Shown: positions 11,719 to 24,509 of the stretch, piece by piece
Layout of the letters: each line of letters opens with the position of its first letter
Numbering within the stretch: the first letter of the stretch is position 1
Assembly (NCBI GenBank): GCA_964030475.1
Contig: CAXIPT010000009.1
Span: forward strand, 1,753,212 to 1,817,211
Origin: Tethya wilhelma
Taxonomy: Eukaryota > Porifera > Demospongiae > Tethyida > Tethyidae
Length of the DNA stretch: 64,000 nucleotides
Reading direction: 5' to 3'
Made by a program: the position numbers and the translations under genes
The notes under the pieces: model-generated
What the model saw: only the letters and a program-made list of their open reading frames with translations
The model's database searches: none
What the model was told of the DNA's origin: nothing

Positions 11719-11735
11719 CCCTCCCTCCCATGAAG

Positions 11736-11822
11736 GATGCCACCACAGTGAGTGTGAATGTCAAAGGCAGTGACTCTCAGTTGGTCTCCAACCTCCTGGA
11801 TGAGGTCAGGTCACTGGTCTGA
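11736..11822 (+). CDS. Terminal coding exon, copy 2
   Basis: Acceptor gaag, 28 codons beginning DATTVSVNV, then TGA. See copy 1 at 65-151. It carries the synonymous TCT serine codon. It lies convergent to gene C, whose stop is at 12172; the 350 bp between hold AT-rich 3' UTR-like sequence and no further ORF. Confidence 0.6.
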   Translation, partial: DATTVSVNVKGSDSQLVSNLLDEVRSLV

Positions 11823-12171
11823 CAAACGGTCATGTGACACTTTGATTAAAGGTACACTGTAGTATAATATACTGTTGTGTTGTTTAATGTTTTTGATACC
11901 TGCTTATACAGTATGATTTATAATGAATTATAATTATTATGATAAAAAATATAGATTATATTTTATTATGACATACAGTAATTAATGCATGGTATGTACA
12001 ATTAATTTATCTCCAGAAAAAATGCAATTCATCACAAAAAAAAAACAGAAAAGCAAAATTATGGTCATGTGACACTTTGATTGTATAACATTAATAATTA
12101 TTTAAAAAGTGTTGTGGATTACAAAATATTTAGTTTTGAGCTTAATGTCAAATAAAAAAATTCACTTACAA

Positions 12172-15100
12172 TTATAATTGCCTGTAATCTAATAACTCCC
12201 TCTCTGGTCTATCTATATCTCTGACACCTTTGCCAGTAGTCTCTTTCTGTCCCTTTCTTAGGTTGAGAATATTTTCAGCAATCTTGGCCATTTGTTCCCT
12301 TAACAGTTTGTCATTGTATTCACCAGCTCTCAATACTGCAATTTTGGTTTCCTAGAGAGAAAGAAAATTAAGCTTTAAATTAACTGAGTAATTGGTACCC
12401 AATGACGATCATTGCTGACTGATGGCAAAAAGTACAAACTTATTCAAGAATGCACTCACACTCACACACACACACACCTCTGAGAGCTGAGCTGGTACCT
12501 CTCCACTAGCGATAATAGTCTGCTTTTCTGTTTCCATTGACATAGAGAGTGCCATGAGTAGGTCAACCACCTCAGTGTGGTCATATGTCCTAGCAGTGTC
12601 CAGGGGAGTTATACCATTCTGGGTGTGTGTAAGATGGAAGGTATACCGTATAGCGGGAATTTTTCGTGGGGGAAAATTTTTTGCGTTTTTGTCTCGAATA
12701 AAAATTCGCAGGGAAAATTTTTTCGTGGATTGCATGCTCATCATAGTGACGACCTCGTACCTTACAAAATTTTGTGGGGGAAAATTTTCGTGGAAAGCTG
12801 CTAAACCACAAAATTTGCAAAAATTTCTCCCCACGAAAATTTCCCGCTATACGGTACATGTACCAACTGATGCTATAGTGTGATAGCAGGATGGGTCTAC
12901 CTTATCTTTGAAGTCCACTACAGCTCCGTGTTCCACTAGTAAAGTGACCAGCTCCAGGTTACCATCTTTAGAGGCAAAGAAGAGTGGAGTCCAGAGGGTC
13001 TCCTAGAGCAACAGAATTATATCACACATGGTGCTTATGGTTATACTTTAAACGTGTGTATATGCACACAAATAATTATACCAAAATCTTGATCTTACAT
13101 TCTCAGCCATGTTGGTGTCAGCACCAGCCTCCAGAAGAGCCCTCACTGATCCAACATGTCCTTTCTGAGTGGCATATGTCAGAGCAGCGAAACCATCCTA
13201 TACAGTGTATGTATGTGAAACACCATCATGATCATACTCTAAAGTTGACACACATTTTCTAAGCCATGCACTATATGTAGGTTCTATATCATACATTTTC
13301 CCGTGCATTCACATCTGCAGCATGATGTTTTAGCAGTAGTTCCACAACATCAGTTCTTCCATTCATACTGGCCACCATCAGTGCTGTCACACCATTCTGA
13401 AATATTTGAGAACATGAACTGATGGAGAGATTTACATTGTGATTTGTAGATCCATGTCATATACTAAACACACTACTGATCTATGGGAGAATGACATCAT
13501 CCAAAACTGATGTAGTAAACACACAGAGTAAGGCATAAATGTATACACGTACTATTGTAGGGAGTATGTAAAGGTCACTGTTTCTCTATCAATGTATAAT
13601 CTCACCTCTGTCCTTGCATTCACATCAGCATGGTGCTTCATCAGTAGTTCCACAACATCAGTTCTTCCCTCCAGACTGGCTGCCATCAGTGCTGTCCAAC
13701 CATCCTGAAATATTTGATAAATTAATATAATGCTGAACTCCAATTATATGATGTCCTACATCAAAGTGCTGTCATCTATATATACAGGTAACAATGTACC
13801 AAAGGCCATTGATGCATGAGGTGGTATAATATATTGGTAATGAATACATTCAACAATCCACCAGTTGAAGAAAACTAGACTGCATGCAATAATTATGTCG
13901 AGGGCCCCAGTAAGAGATAATGGATATTTAAGTTCATGCAATCACTGTGAGAGTAAGGAATTTATGTAATCTCACCTCTCTCCTTGCATTCACATCAGCA
14001 TGGTGTTTTAGCAGTAGTTCCACAACATCAGTTCTTCCATTCATACTGGCTGACATCAGTGCTGTCCAACCATTCTGAAATATTTAATAAAAACATGAGC
14101 TGATGAAGAGATTTACAGTGTGATTTTTACATCTAGCCTTGTAAACTGGCCACAAAACGAAACTATTTGAATTCCATGCATTGGACTAGTCTTAGGCCTG
14201 AAAAAGTTTGAGCCTTTTAGCTAGCTGTAAAATATACCTAAAATACTGATCCAACTTAGATCTCTATAGTAAAGTGCTAGTCGAGAATACTGTAACCTCA
14301 GTAGGCAAGTGCTAAAAGTATAGGCTCTAGACAACTGCGTGGGCACAAAAACCAATGTGGCTATGATGTAGTTGGGTAATACAGGTGATGTAATGGCTTC
14401 ACTAATTCCTGTTTGACCTCACGTGAGGACATGTACCACTATAATGAGGGAGGGGCCTTGGTACGAGGCTATGTCATATTCTAAACACACTACTGATCTA
14501 TGAGAGAATGACATCATCCAAAACTGATGTAGTTAACACACAGAGTAAAGCATGAATATATACATGTGCTATTGTAGGGAGGTCACTGTTTCTCTATCAA
14601 TGTGTAATCTCACCTCTTTCCTTGCATTCATATCAGCATGATGTTTTAGCAGTAGTTCCACAACATCAGTTCTTCCCTCCTGACTGGCCACCATCAGTGC
14701 TGTCCAACCATTCTGAAATATTTGAGAACATGAACTGATGGAGAGATTTACATTGTGATTTGTAGATCCATGTCATATCTTAAAAGGGTGCTCGGTCATA
14801 GTAACTGCTCATTCATACAACACATTACTAATGATATTCACAAACCACAATACTGATATGTGTATAAATGCAGTAACATAATTATCTGGTAGCCTCGTTC
14901 CCAGGTTCCTCCTTTGCGATTATTTTCTTCGAATATAAGGAAGGAGAGAGCGTGGTACCAGTAGTCACGTGAGTGACGTACAGGGTAGACGTCTGGTAGA
15001 CGTGAGTCTACTCAGCATTACGCGCTTTATTTAAAATGCGTCAGGCACATGTTCCAGTCAGTTGATGTTGGAAAAAATTTTTTGCATATCTACGAGCTCT

Positions 15101-18100
15101 GAGAGAGCTAGATGTAGAAGACGATGGGAATAGACAGGAAAAAAGCAGCCAGTAGCCTCCAAAGATATATGTCCAAGAAGCAACAGATAAATGGCATGCA
15201 GTCTCTCTGAATCAGCATTTTTGGTTCGTGTCCAGTCTCGATCTTTCAGTCTGACCAAACCAAGGTACAAAACAAAAGCGACGATCACAAACGCTGTTTA
15301 GGAAGTACATCTTAACTCTTGGCACATAAGAAATGACTTTGAACAAGCAAATGCTAGTTTGTTCAAGCATTTTTTTTGTTCTGTTCTGTTCGCGGTCGCT
15401 CCCAGGAAACTATGTTAGTTCTCCATCTTGCATGTAAACTAGAACAACTTTCTCTTGCTAACTAACTTGAACTAAGTAAAACAGTACGTCACTCACGTGA
15501 CTACTGGTACCAGGCTCTCTCCTTCCCTATTTTCGAAGAAAATATTCCCGAAGGAGGAGCCTGGGAACGAGGCTAATTATCTGGTACATTGTTGTACTTT
15601 ATTTATTTATTTTTTAATCTACTTCGCGGCAGGATGTCATATGGAGCTGGTATACTTTGCACAGTGTTCTAAAAATAACACAAACAGAAATTATGTCGGA
15701 TCCTTTTTTTAACCACTCAGAACCTGAGATACGGTAAGGTAGGTAAAGTCTATTCGCATTCACTTGAGCCTTCAAAATTTCTTCATAACTTGGCCGTATA
15801 TCTATGAATTGTGCTATTTTAGATACCATTCGATTACAAATTTCACGTAGATTCATTTGGCACTTTTTAAAAAGCACTACCCCTTACCATTCAAAAATTA
15901 TGCGTACCGTATACCGCTTAATTTTCGTGGTACTTAACTTTCACGGTTTTCGCGGATCGAACGTTATCCGCGAAAATTTTTCAACGAGAAATTGCGTGCT
16001 CATACGCATGCGTACACGAATGATATCAATCCGCAAAACTTATTCAACGAAAATCTGCAATAGCGTAATCCGCGAAAATTAAGTAACCTCGAAAATTAAG
16101 CAGTATACGGTATGCCCCATACATAGAGTACAGACATTCCATTAACCACAAATGCGGAAAAGTAGTACTTAAGCAAAACCATGCTACTTCCTGAGCTCAA
16201 GTGAACGCGAATAGACTTTAGTGACAAATCATACTTCTGAATTAGAACATGTAAAAAGCCTCCGAGAGTCTCTAGAGGTGATAGAGAGAAGCGCTCAAAA
16301 AATTTGTTTCACTAGTCATGGATGGTTAGTGAGTACCGTATAGCACAAAACTTTGGCAGATTTCAATATTGGCAGATTGGCAGTTTGGTAAGGACTGCCA
16401 ATATTAAATCCGCCAAAAAGTCATTTTACGTATTTACATACATTGATATGCGAGCGCAAGCGCCAAAATAAAATCATGCAGCCAATCATGAAATTTTTGA
16501 CAATCCGCCAAATTTGATTCCCGCAAATATTTTGTGCTATACGGTATTATGAAGTGAGAGTATAAACCTTTAGCTGCCTGTTTTTGCAGGTCAGATTGTT
16601 CATAGCAACCAGCTGTGTGGGCAGTGGAGTATGTAAAGGTCACTGTTTCTCTATCAATGTGTAATCTGACCTTATTTCTTGCATTCACATCAGCATGATG
16701 TTTTAGCAGTAGTTCCACAACATCAGTTCTTCCCTCCTGACTGGCTAACATCAGTGCTGTCATACCATCCTGAAATATTTGAGAACATGAACTGATGGAG
16801 AGATTTACATTGTGACTTGCAGATCCATGTCATATCATAAACCATAGTTGCCAACCTCCAACTGAACCCTAGTAGGACATTAAAACTGCACACGTGAAAA
16901 TGGTAAACAACGCTCCGCTAACGTGATGACGCAGTCCTTTTATTGTGATAATTCAAAGTGCAAAATGCTTCTTAGTGTAGCAATTGCGAACTAGCATTTC
17001 AGAAACTCAATATTTGGCATTTTTAAGAGATTTGGGACATTTCCTGTCACCATAGAGTTGCTAGAAGCTAAATTTTGAGGCAAAAGTGAGTGAATGAAGT
17101 ATGTAAAGGTCACTGTTTCTCTATCAATGTATAATCTCACCTCATCTCTTGCATTCACATCAGCATGGTGCTTTAGCAGTAGTTCCACAACATCAGTTCT
17201 TCCATTCTTACTGGCTGACATCAGTGCTGTCCAACCATCCTGAAATATTTGAGAACATAAACTGATGGAGAGATTTACATTGTGATTTGTAGATCCATGT
17301 CATATCATAAACCATAGTTGCCAACCTCCAACTGAACCCTGGTAGGACATTAAAACTTGCGCACGTGAAAATGGTAAACAACGCTCCGCTAACGTGATGA
17401 CACAGTCCTTTTTTTGTGATAATTCAAAGTGCAAAATGCTTCTTAGTGTAGCAATTGCGAACTAGCATTTCAGAAACTCAATATTTGGCATTTTTAAGAG
17501 ATTTGGGACATTTCCTGTCACCATAGAGTTGCTAGAAGCTAAATTTTGAGGCAAAAGTGAGTGAATGAAGTATGTAAAGGTCACTGTTTCTCTATCAGTG
17601 TGTAATCTCACCTCATCTCTTGCATTCACATCAGCATGGTGCTTTAGCAGTAGTTCCACAACATCAGTTCTTCCCTCCTGACTGGCTAACATCAGTGCTG
17701 TCCAATCATCCTGAAATATTTGAGAACATAAACTGATGGAGAGATTTACATTGTGATTTGCAGATCCATGTCATATCATAAACCATAGTTGCCAACCTCC
17801 AACTGAACCCTAGTAGGACATTAAAACTTGCGCACGCGAAAATGGTAAACAACGCTCCGCTAACGTGATGACACAGTCCTTTAATCTCACTTTTGGAGCA
17901 GATTGGGACATGGAGGTCAAAAAAACTGGCCTGTCCTGCCAGAATTGGGACAGTTGGCAATATTATATCTTATAAGTATACTACTGATGTATGTGAGAAT
18001 GACATCATCCAAAACTGATGTAGTATACACACAGAGTAAGGCATGAATGTATACATGTACTATTGTAGGGAGTATGTAAAGGTCAGTGTTTCTCTATCAA

Positions 18101-21100
18101 TGTGTAATCTCACTTTCTTCCTTGCATTCACATCAGCATGATGTTTTAGAAGTAGTTCCACAACATCAGTTCTTCCCTCCCAGCTGGCAATCATAAGTGC
18201 TGTCCTATCATCCTGAAATAAATTAACAGTCTTACCATGCATAGATGAGAATAATGACTTTTATTTCGACACTATTATAACCATAGTTGTGTATTGTGCT
18301 TGAATGGTTGGAAATTCCTCCATGCATGTATACCGTGATACTATTGAAGATAGACAAAGATGCCTTAGCTTGAACAGAAAAGAGAAAAATAGCCTTTTTT
18401 TTTTTACAGAGATTCAATACTCAGCAAATGTAAACAAGGAGATGTAGGAAGACTACTCCTGAGAGACATACTAAAGTCCATCTGGTTTGAGAATGCTGGT
18501 AGAAAAAATTGAATAACTTTCTAAATATCCAACTGATTTCAAAATTTCAAGCACCATTGGAAAGTGCTCATTCTTCCCGTTCGTTTGGTTGCTTTTCCAG
18601 CTTCCTACGCCTTACCAGTCAAAATTTGGCATTTTGCCCCATATAAAAAGTATTGCTCATTATTTCACTTCCGGCGGCATTCTCAAACCAGATGGACTTT
18701 AGTCTTGCTAAGGACGAGACAGGGAACAAACAGACAAACAATTCCAAATATTAATGCTCAATGGTTGCCCTAATAACATACACATCTGACTCTAGTATAG
18801 TGCCCATGGTAATAAACTATGGATGGTGCCTTAGAAGTTTGGAATAGTCACTGTAGAAGTATTACTAACCATTTGTCTTCCATTGATATCCATTTGATAG
18901 CGAAGAAGAGTTTGGATCACTTCAAGGCCATATCCGACATTCACCACTGCTGCTGTCAGTGGGGTGTTAGCATACTGTATGGAATAATGGATGGTATACA
19001 TTTGTTGCAGAGATCGTAAAACTATTTGTGATCATAAATGTTTACCTGTGAGAAGTCCCAATCTGCAATTTGCTCAAGAAGTCCCAAAACTTTTGTCAAG
19101 TTTCCCTCTTTGCAAGCTTCCAACCAGGCAAGCTAAATGTGAACACATTCATTATTTTGTAATCTAATATGATTATTACTACATGGTTACATGCAGTGAT
19201 GTTTACCTTAGTAGGGTCTGAATCAGGGGCAGGCTTGAAGAAGTACAAGCAGTCACCGTCAATTGTGACTTCAATGATTTGGCGTAAACGATAAGCAGCT
19301 TCAGCCTCGTTTCCTCTACACTCAGCACGGATTTTCTCAGCAGATGACTTAGGTATGATCCAGCTGATGACCAGTGAGCCTTCCATAATGTGGTCCAGTA
19401 ATACCATGAGTGATGGCAATCCAAAAAACCTTGCAAAACTCTTCCAGAGGTCATCAACATACTGGAGTGTTTCAACAGTAATCTGCCTGCCAATCTTGAG
19501 GGTCAGCTTTTGGTAGTGTTCTCTGTTGTACTTTGCAGGATTGGGGGCCAATGGCTCCTCAGGATCAGTGTGGATGTCTTCATCCTGGCAGAGAGAAATG
19601 AAGTCAGCAAGTTTAGTAGTTGCATAGAAACTAGAAAGATCCCTCTCATAAGCAACAATCAATTCTGAAGTCTCTTCTTTGGCAAACTCTTTTGCTATGG
19701 TTTTAAGAAGCTCATAGTCAAAGTGGCTCCACAGGAGATTTTTAGTGATGGCCTGGAAGATTGTGACAATCTTTTCAGCATCTTCCGGTATGCACTCAGG
19801 AGAAGTGACCAGCCCAGTGACAAAGTCGATAAACTCATCCATGTCGATATCTTTTGCCTTCAGGATACGCAGCACTTGTCGCTTGACCTTCGCAAATGAT
19901 TCTTTTATTTTAGCTAAGTTTTTTTTCAGCAACTCCTTCTTCTCTTTATCATAGCCTAGAGAGGAATTGGATACATTACAATAGTAAGAAGAACACTAAA
20001 ACATTTATTCCATATGGCTGACTTACTTCTCTTTGGTGTGGCCTCTCCTTGACTTCCTGTAGTTGTAGAGGTGTTTGTCTTATCATCTATTGACAATCTA
20101 CTCATAGCAACACCATGGTCACTAGGGGAAGATACGCTCCCTGAATATAAGGAATTTCACACAATGCACTGATCACACATCAACCCTAACATTGTTATTG
20201 TACAAGTAGTAAAAATTTTATAAAAATGAGAAGTGTAGGAATGGGCAGTGCGGTAAAAAGCAATGAAACAAGGCAAGTCTCTGAATTTCGGCACATGACT
20301 ACTTCCTTTGATGAGTCAATTCAGTGGCAAGTTCGAATTCCATCATTCAATGATTATTATGCTCATGAATGCATGAGTCAATGCAGCTAGCAATCACTTG
20401 ACTAATTTAGATATAGTAACAAGCATGTAGAATGTAGGTACACAGTAACGTATGATAGTTGGGAACAAAAAAAAATGAAATAGTCATGTGCCGATATTCA
20501 GAGACTTGCCTTGTTTCATTGCTTTTTACTGCACTGCCCATTCCTACACTTCTCATTTTTATAAAATTTTTACTACTTGTTCATTCACTTTTTTAAACAC
20601 TAAGGTGCTCAATTGCATGGAGGCAATCACATAACAGACACAGACGTGTACATTGGATGCGCATGTGCATTATATGCATGCAACCACGTGTTCTATTGAC
20701 GACCTTTACCTACATAAAAAAGGCTAAAGTAAACAGTTACTGTACAGTATTTTATATCAAGAGTTTCAAAGCTGCCTAGATTTTGTTTGCTGCCTTTTCG
20801 CCAGCAAACGAGTCGAAAAGGACGTACTATGCATGAAATGAAGTCCCACTATATGGTCAAAGTTGGCTCAATGCCTTTTGTTTGTCTGGAAATCGCGTTC
20901 AAGTAAGTCAGTTAGGAAGGAAGGGGAGAACAAAATTGCACTCTTGTGGCTTCTTGCCAACGCTCTCTCTCCAGAGTGTTCTAGAAACTTTCTGCCAGTT
21001 TTCTTGGTTAATCATTACAGTAAGTAAACTGTCTGGGGGAGGCTATTAAATGCATTTGAAGGCTTAACTTTCTTTCCCTGAAAGTTTATAAGCATGAACA

Positions 21101-21724
21101 TTTTGTATTATGTCAATGGGACAGTCGGCCCATTCCTACTATACGTACTACCGTACGTATGATAGACAATCATCTTTACCATATTTGGAATCCATTCCCA
21201 GTACTCTACAAACAGCTTCAGCATAACTGGTCTTTTCCGCCTTCAGGAACACATCAATGAGGTTACGATAAGTTGCAGTCAAACCATGTTTCTCTTGCCA
21301 GCGGTGAAGTGCCTCTCTCCTGGGAAAGGTTGAAAATTTATAGTTTGAAAAGCTCTTGTGTATGGCATGATCAATATAATACAATTATATCAGATTCTGG
21401 CTATTAAAATGGAAATATTAAACACTACTACTTGACTACTGATAATAAATTATGATTTTATTTATAAATTTCCAAAGTCTAGATATCTTACGTTTGTAAG
21501 TTGAGTTCATCGGGATGTCTGGTCTTGATGGCTGACACTTCCACTGTACTCAGTCCCAACGCCTCAGATACACGTCCTTCCCATTGATCTATACGGTCAG
21601 CTATGGTGCCCAAGTGAGTGGGGACATCACCGTGTTCAAAGTCCACCTGCTGAGCTAGTTTCCAGCGGTTCTCTTCAGGAACTCGTTCACAGTAGGATTC
21701 AAGACTACACGCACTCTCTGCCAT
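12172..21724 (-). CDS. Death-ankyrin gene C, complete (914 residues)
   Basis: Start ATG at 21724 (MAESACSLES). Exons: 21492-21724, 21180-21319, 20027-20140, 19207-19955, 19046-19132, 18870-18974, 18114-18212, 17612-17710, 17141-17239, 16671-16769, 14614-14712, 13976-14074, 13606-13704, 13295-13396, 13099-13197, 12901-13002, 12478-12618, 12172-12351. They total 2,745 bp, a codon multiple. Exons 1-2 encode a Death domain (about residues 35-118: HLGTIADRIDQWEGRVSEAL, then REALHRWQEKHGLTATYRNL). Exon 3 is a Ser/Thr-rich linker, exon 4 the unrecognised middle domain, the rest ankyrin repeats and a charged tail (GEYNDKLLREQMAKI). Probably a cytoplasmic Death-domain adaptor or receptor with ankyrin recognition surface. 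It is divergent in Death sequence from A and B. Introns are loaded with MITEs. Confidence 0.85.
12643..12856. mobile_element. CCGTATA-family MITE in gene C
   Basis: Foldback element beginning TACCGTATAGCGGGAA and ending TTTCCCGCTATACGGTA, with AAATTTTCGTGG-type palindromes inside. Gene A has the uninterrupted site (GGAAGGTACATG near 32725), so this is an insertion at a TA-containing target. Gene B carries a related insertion at the same place (25357-25502). Confidence 0.75.
14134..14471. mobile_element. TAGCC MITE, copy 4
   Basis: Same family as 1727-2080, about 338 bp, ending GGTACGAGGCTA and followed by TGTCATATT. Confidence 0.75.
14890..15575. mobile_element. Intact 686-bp foldback transposon with 9-bp target duplication
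   Basis: Long inverted repeats of about 90 bp: it begins TAGCCTCGTTCCCAGGTTCC and ends GGAGCCTGGGAACGAGGCTA. Both sides carry ATTATCTGG (14881-14889 and 15576-15584). The unoccupied site is preserved in the paralogous introns at about 8130 (CATATCTGGTACATTG), 34965 and 39050. No transposase ORF is present, so it is non-autonomous. A 9-bp duplication points to a Mutator-like mobiliser, which is inference. Confidence 0.9.
15744..16220. mobile_element. TAAAGTCTATTCGC MITE containing a nested MITE
   Basis: Inverted termini TAAAGTCTATTCGCATTCAC and GTGAACGCGAATAGACTTTA. A CCGTATA-family element (15905-16112, ends TACCGTATACCGC and GCAGTATACGGTA) is nested inside. The empty site is in the paralogous introns near 8300, 35110 and 39190. 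Confidence 0.75.
15905..16112. mobile_element. CCGTATA-family MITE nested in the 15744-16220 element
   Basis: Foldback about 208 bp long with matching ends around TACCGTATACCGCTTAATTT and AAATTAAGCAGTATACGGTA. Its nesting shows it is the younger insertion. Confidence 0.7.
16334..16546. mobile_element. CCGTATA-family MITE, variant ends
   Basis: It begins TACCGTATAGCACAAAACTT and ends ATATTTTGTGCTATACGGTA. Internally it contains TTGGCAGATT/AATCCGCCAA-type palindromes. About 213 bp, in an ankyrin intron of gene C. Confidence 0.7.
16843..17963. repeat. Three successive ankyrin modules each carrying a GTTGCCAAC MITE
   Basis: MITE copies begin at about 16843, 17313 and 17784. The first two are truncated at the same point (just after TTTTGAGGCAAAA, followed by GTGAGTGAATGAAG), so they were duplicated together with the exons at 17141 and 17612 in a ~471-bp tandem unit. 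The third has a different internal deletion. Confidence 0.7.
18472..18701. mobile_element. TAAAGTCC foldback element in gene C
   Basis: 230 bp with near-perfect 25-bp termini: it begins TAAAGTCCATCTGGTTTGAG and ends CTCAAACCAGATGGACTTTA. It is the intact version of the rearranged element at 4849 in gene D. Confidence 0.8.
20202..20580. mobile_element. 379-bp foldback MITE in gene C intron 2
   Basis: Terminal inverted repeats of about 97 bp with only a few mismatches, starting ACAAGTAGTAAAAATTTTAT and including TGTAGGAATGGGCAGTGC. The loop (about 20299-20485) has no ORF. Together with 20581-21170 it makes this intron far longer than its counterparts in A (118 bp) and B (about 95 bp). Confidence 0.85.
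21110..21165. mobile_element. Element terminus matching 9826-9870 in inverse orientation
   Basis: It reads CAGTCGGCCCATTCCTACT, then ATACGTACTACCGTACGTAT, ending a few bases from the exon-2 donor of gene C. Sequence 20581-21110 inside the intron shows no coding content that I can support. Confidence 0.45.
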
Positions 21725-21800
21725 TGTTTCTGTCAGTCATTCAACAGCTGTAGCACAACCCCCTCATCACTGCTACCGCACCCTTTTCCTACTCACTTGG

Positions 21801-21810
21801 CGCATGCGCA
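21801..21810. promoter_or_regulatory. CGCATGCGCA palindrome upstream of gene C
   Basis: Sits 77 bp 5' of the ATG. The same decamer stands 84 bp upstream of genes A and B. It matches the core of the animal NRF-1 site (TGCGCATGCGCA). Retention while surrounding sequence diverged suggests a core promoter element. Confidence 0.6.
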
Positions 21811-21932
21811 ATAAGAAGTGATCACTCACAGGTTTCTATCAATTTGCATTAATTTGTGTAGTAAATACAAATATTTTCAACTATTAACTATGAGTACATA
21901 TTACATTAAATATAAACAGCTGTCACTGTTGC

Positions 21933-24509
21933 TTAATTACCACCTTCCACCTCTTTGTCTGCTGAATGTAAGTCCACAGGTTTATCTTCTGGTCCTGGTG
22001 ACTCTGATTGAGGGGTACTTGCACTAGACTGTGTTTCAGGGAATGCAACATTAGTTAGTTCACGTTTCTTCTCCTCCTCTTGGTAAAATGGCTGTGTCTC
22101 TCTCTCAGCTCCTTTACTAGGCTCAGTTTGTCCTTCACTCTCTCTCTCAACATGTCCACCATCATCCTCTTCACTTGAACTATCAGAGCTGTCTTCACTT
22201 GAAGAAGAAGAAGAACTACTGTCAGAGGATGACTCCTCAAAAGATGGTGGAGATGCTAGGCTTCTCTTCTTACGGACAGCCAAAGATGGTGGTCGAGAAC
22301 CTTGAGATTTTCTCACAGGACTGCTGCCACCATGAGCTGTGGAAGATGAGGTCTGGTATTCATCTTCATCTGACTCCATTAAAGGTTCATCTCTCACATC
22401 TCTAGGCAAGTTCAGTGAACTGTTGAAGTCTAGTGGACCGACTGACTGCATTGAGAGATGTCTTGAGGGAGCTGCAGGACGTGGATGACTCAGTGATTGT
22501 CTCACAGCTGGTCTCGTAAACAATGGCTGCTGTGTCATCACAGGAGATTGGAGACTGGCTCTACCTGGTATGTAGCTAGCAGCTGCGTTAACAGGAGCTG
22601 TGTTTGGTACAGCTGCAACTTGAGAAAAGCGTGGCTGGTTGAAAGAGGAAGAAGGAGAGATGTTTTGTTGTAGACTGGTACTCCTAGAAAGAGAAGGCAG
22701 CTGGCCTAATCGTCTTGAAGTGTACGAAGTTGTCCTTATCAATGGTGCCAGACCTGTCGATACTTTTGGAGTTTGAGAGGACGTTTCTGTTTCCTGTGTA
22801 GCTGGTGCAGAGGTCCTTGTAGCTAGCTCACCTAACGTAGTAACAGTAGATGCATGAGTTAGTCTTTTAGGAGGGACAGAGACAGCTGGCACACTCATAG
22901 CTCTCTCTCTACCCACTGGGGGAGGAGGCTGGTAAGATTTTGACGAGGACACGAAGCTCTTCCAGTTTTTAGGTGTGGTAGGTGAGCCTGGACCCCCATT
23001 GGGGACCGGGGAGGACATGGTAGCAAGAGTGAGTCTTTTAGGTCTCTCGTCAATTGGAGAAAGAGCCGTACCATCAGATCCAATGGTGGATTGTCTCCTC
23101 AAAAGAATGTCGGATCTCTTCTTCTTCTCTGCCATTCGACTGCACTCCTTCTGATGTTGCTCAGACCAGTGTTTCATCTGACACTCAGAGCTACAATAAC
23201 CTTGAGAGCTGCAGTTGGAACACTCAAACTGAGCGGCATTGCCACATATACAGAAATGTTTTCTCGTCTGTTCATTTTCTGCACCAATTTCTCTAATAAA
23301 GATCGGCTTATCTCCAAACACAAGACTCACAAACTGCTGCTGTTCGGCAGCTGGTTCAATATCACACAGCTGCCTAGTGAGAAAGTAGAAAGGCTTTCCC
23401 TTGTAAGCACTGAATGTGTCTACCAGTTGGTGTCTTAGCTCGCGAAGACGGATTGAAGGAAGGACGTTCATCGTACCCACTCGACTTCTCTCTCCACTCT
23501 CAGTGCATTTGATGACCTGCATCGGCACTTTAGACTGTTCAGGAGTGAGTGGACCAGCTTTAGTAGCAACTACAGGTTCTACAGCTTCAGATGTGTCAAG
23601 TTCTGGGACAATCTTTATCTTTTTCATGTGCTTCTTTCTCCACACGACAAAGACTATCACCAGCACCACCACAATGGCTACGACCACTAGAACAATGACA
23701 ATGGCAGCTGCTATAGCTGCCACTGGAGGGGGTGCAGCTGGTGCAGTGAGGGTCGTAGGGATCTCTTCCGTTGTAGAAGCCGGCTCTGTTGTTGTGGCAA
23801 CAGTAGTAGGTGGAGGAGAGGTTGTTTCAGGAGGTGGGGTCGTAATGACAGGAGGTGGAAGGAGACCGATAGCAAACTCACTGAGATGGTTGAACTCACA
23901 GACATAGTATTCAGTGGACCCAACCTCTCGTGTGTCAGGTGCAGCTGTGCTGTCTAGCTGCCAGGTATGTGGTGTGTTGAATCCATTACTGCCTCCTACT
24001 TCACGATACAGGCAGATTGGTTGGTATTCTGGACTGGGAATGGGACCTGTTAGTGGAATCAGAATCTGGATTGGAGAATTAAGATTTCTGACTCGGAGAA
24101 ATGAATTCTGAGAAGGGATTGGTAGATTCACTGACAGGATGTCTGAAATCAGTTCCACATTCAGTGGGTCAGACCCTTCAATTTTCGATCTTAATTTAGC
24201 CTGAGAAGCTGCATCCAGTGGTAAGATTTGTACCTCTGCACCACCTCCATATGGTGTGTTGAGGAGGTCATTATTGTAAGCTACAGAAGAGAAGCAGGTC
24301 TCATAACATGGTCCATTCTCTACAGTACATGCTGAGGACTGATACAGCTCTGTTAGGGAGTCACCAAAGTTTACGATAAAATTAAACATGTCGAAAGATC
24401 CGCGAGGTAGAGCCATCTTTGAGTAGATCTTTGCCCATGTTGTTTCAACAAGTGTAGCTTCTTTTCCAGTGGCACCCTGTTGACAGAGAATGCCAGCAAT
24501 GGTGTCGAC

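Larger units (their letters stand above)
12478..18974 (-). repeat. Ankyrin exon array of gene C
   Basis: About 12 ankyrin units; seven consecutive exons are exactly 99 bp. The 13295-13396 exon has three extra bases (one codon, HHAADVNA). The last exon of the array (12478-12618, NGITPLDTARTYDHTEVVDL) uses a donor inside a GT tract. Confidence 0.85.

Noticed and set aside
11669..11822. Assigning the DATTVSV terminal exon to the kinesin
   Set aside because: The N at 11668 separates them and the same exon follows other, non-kinesin sequence in three more places. Linkage is not shown.
12554..12883. Plus- and minus-strand ORFs of 75-141 codons around 12.4-12.9 kb and 25.1-25.6 kb
   Set aside because: They run through a foldback MITE and an ankyrin exon. 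Their codons follow palindromic AT-rich sequence and differ between paralogues.
23416..23907. 163-codon plus-strand ORF, also at 43740-44231
   Set aside because: Antisense shadow of the conserved TM/stalk coding region. It is present in both copies only because the sense strand is.
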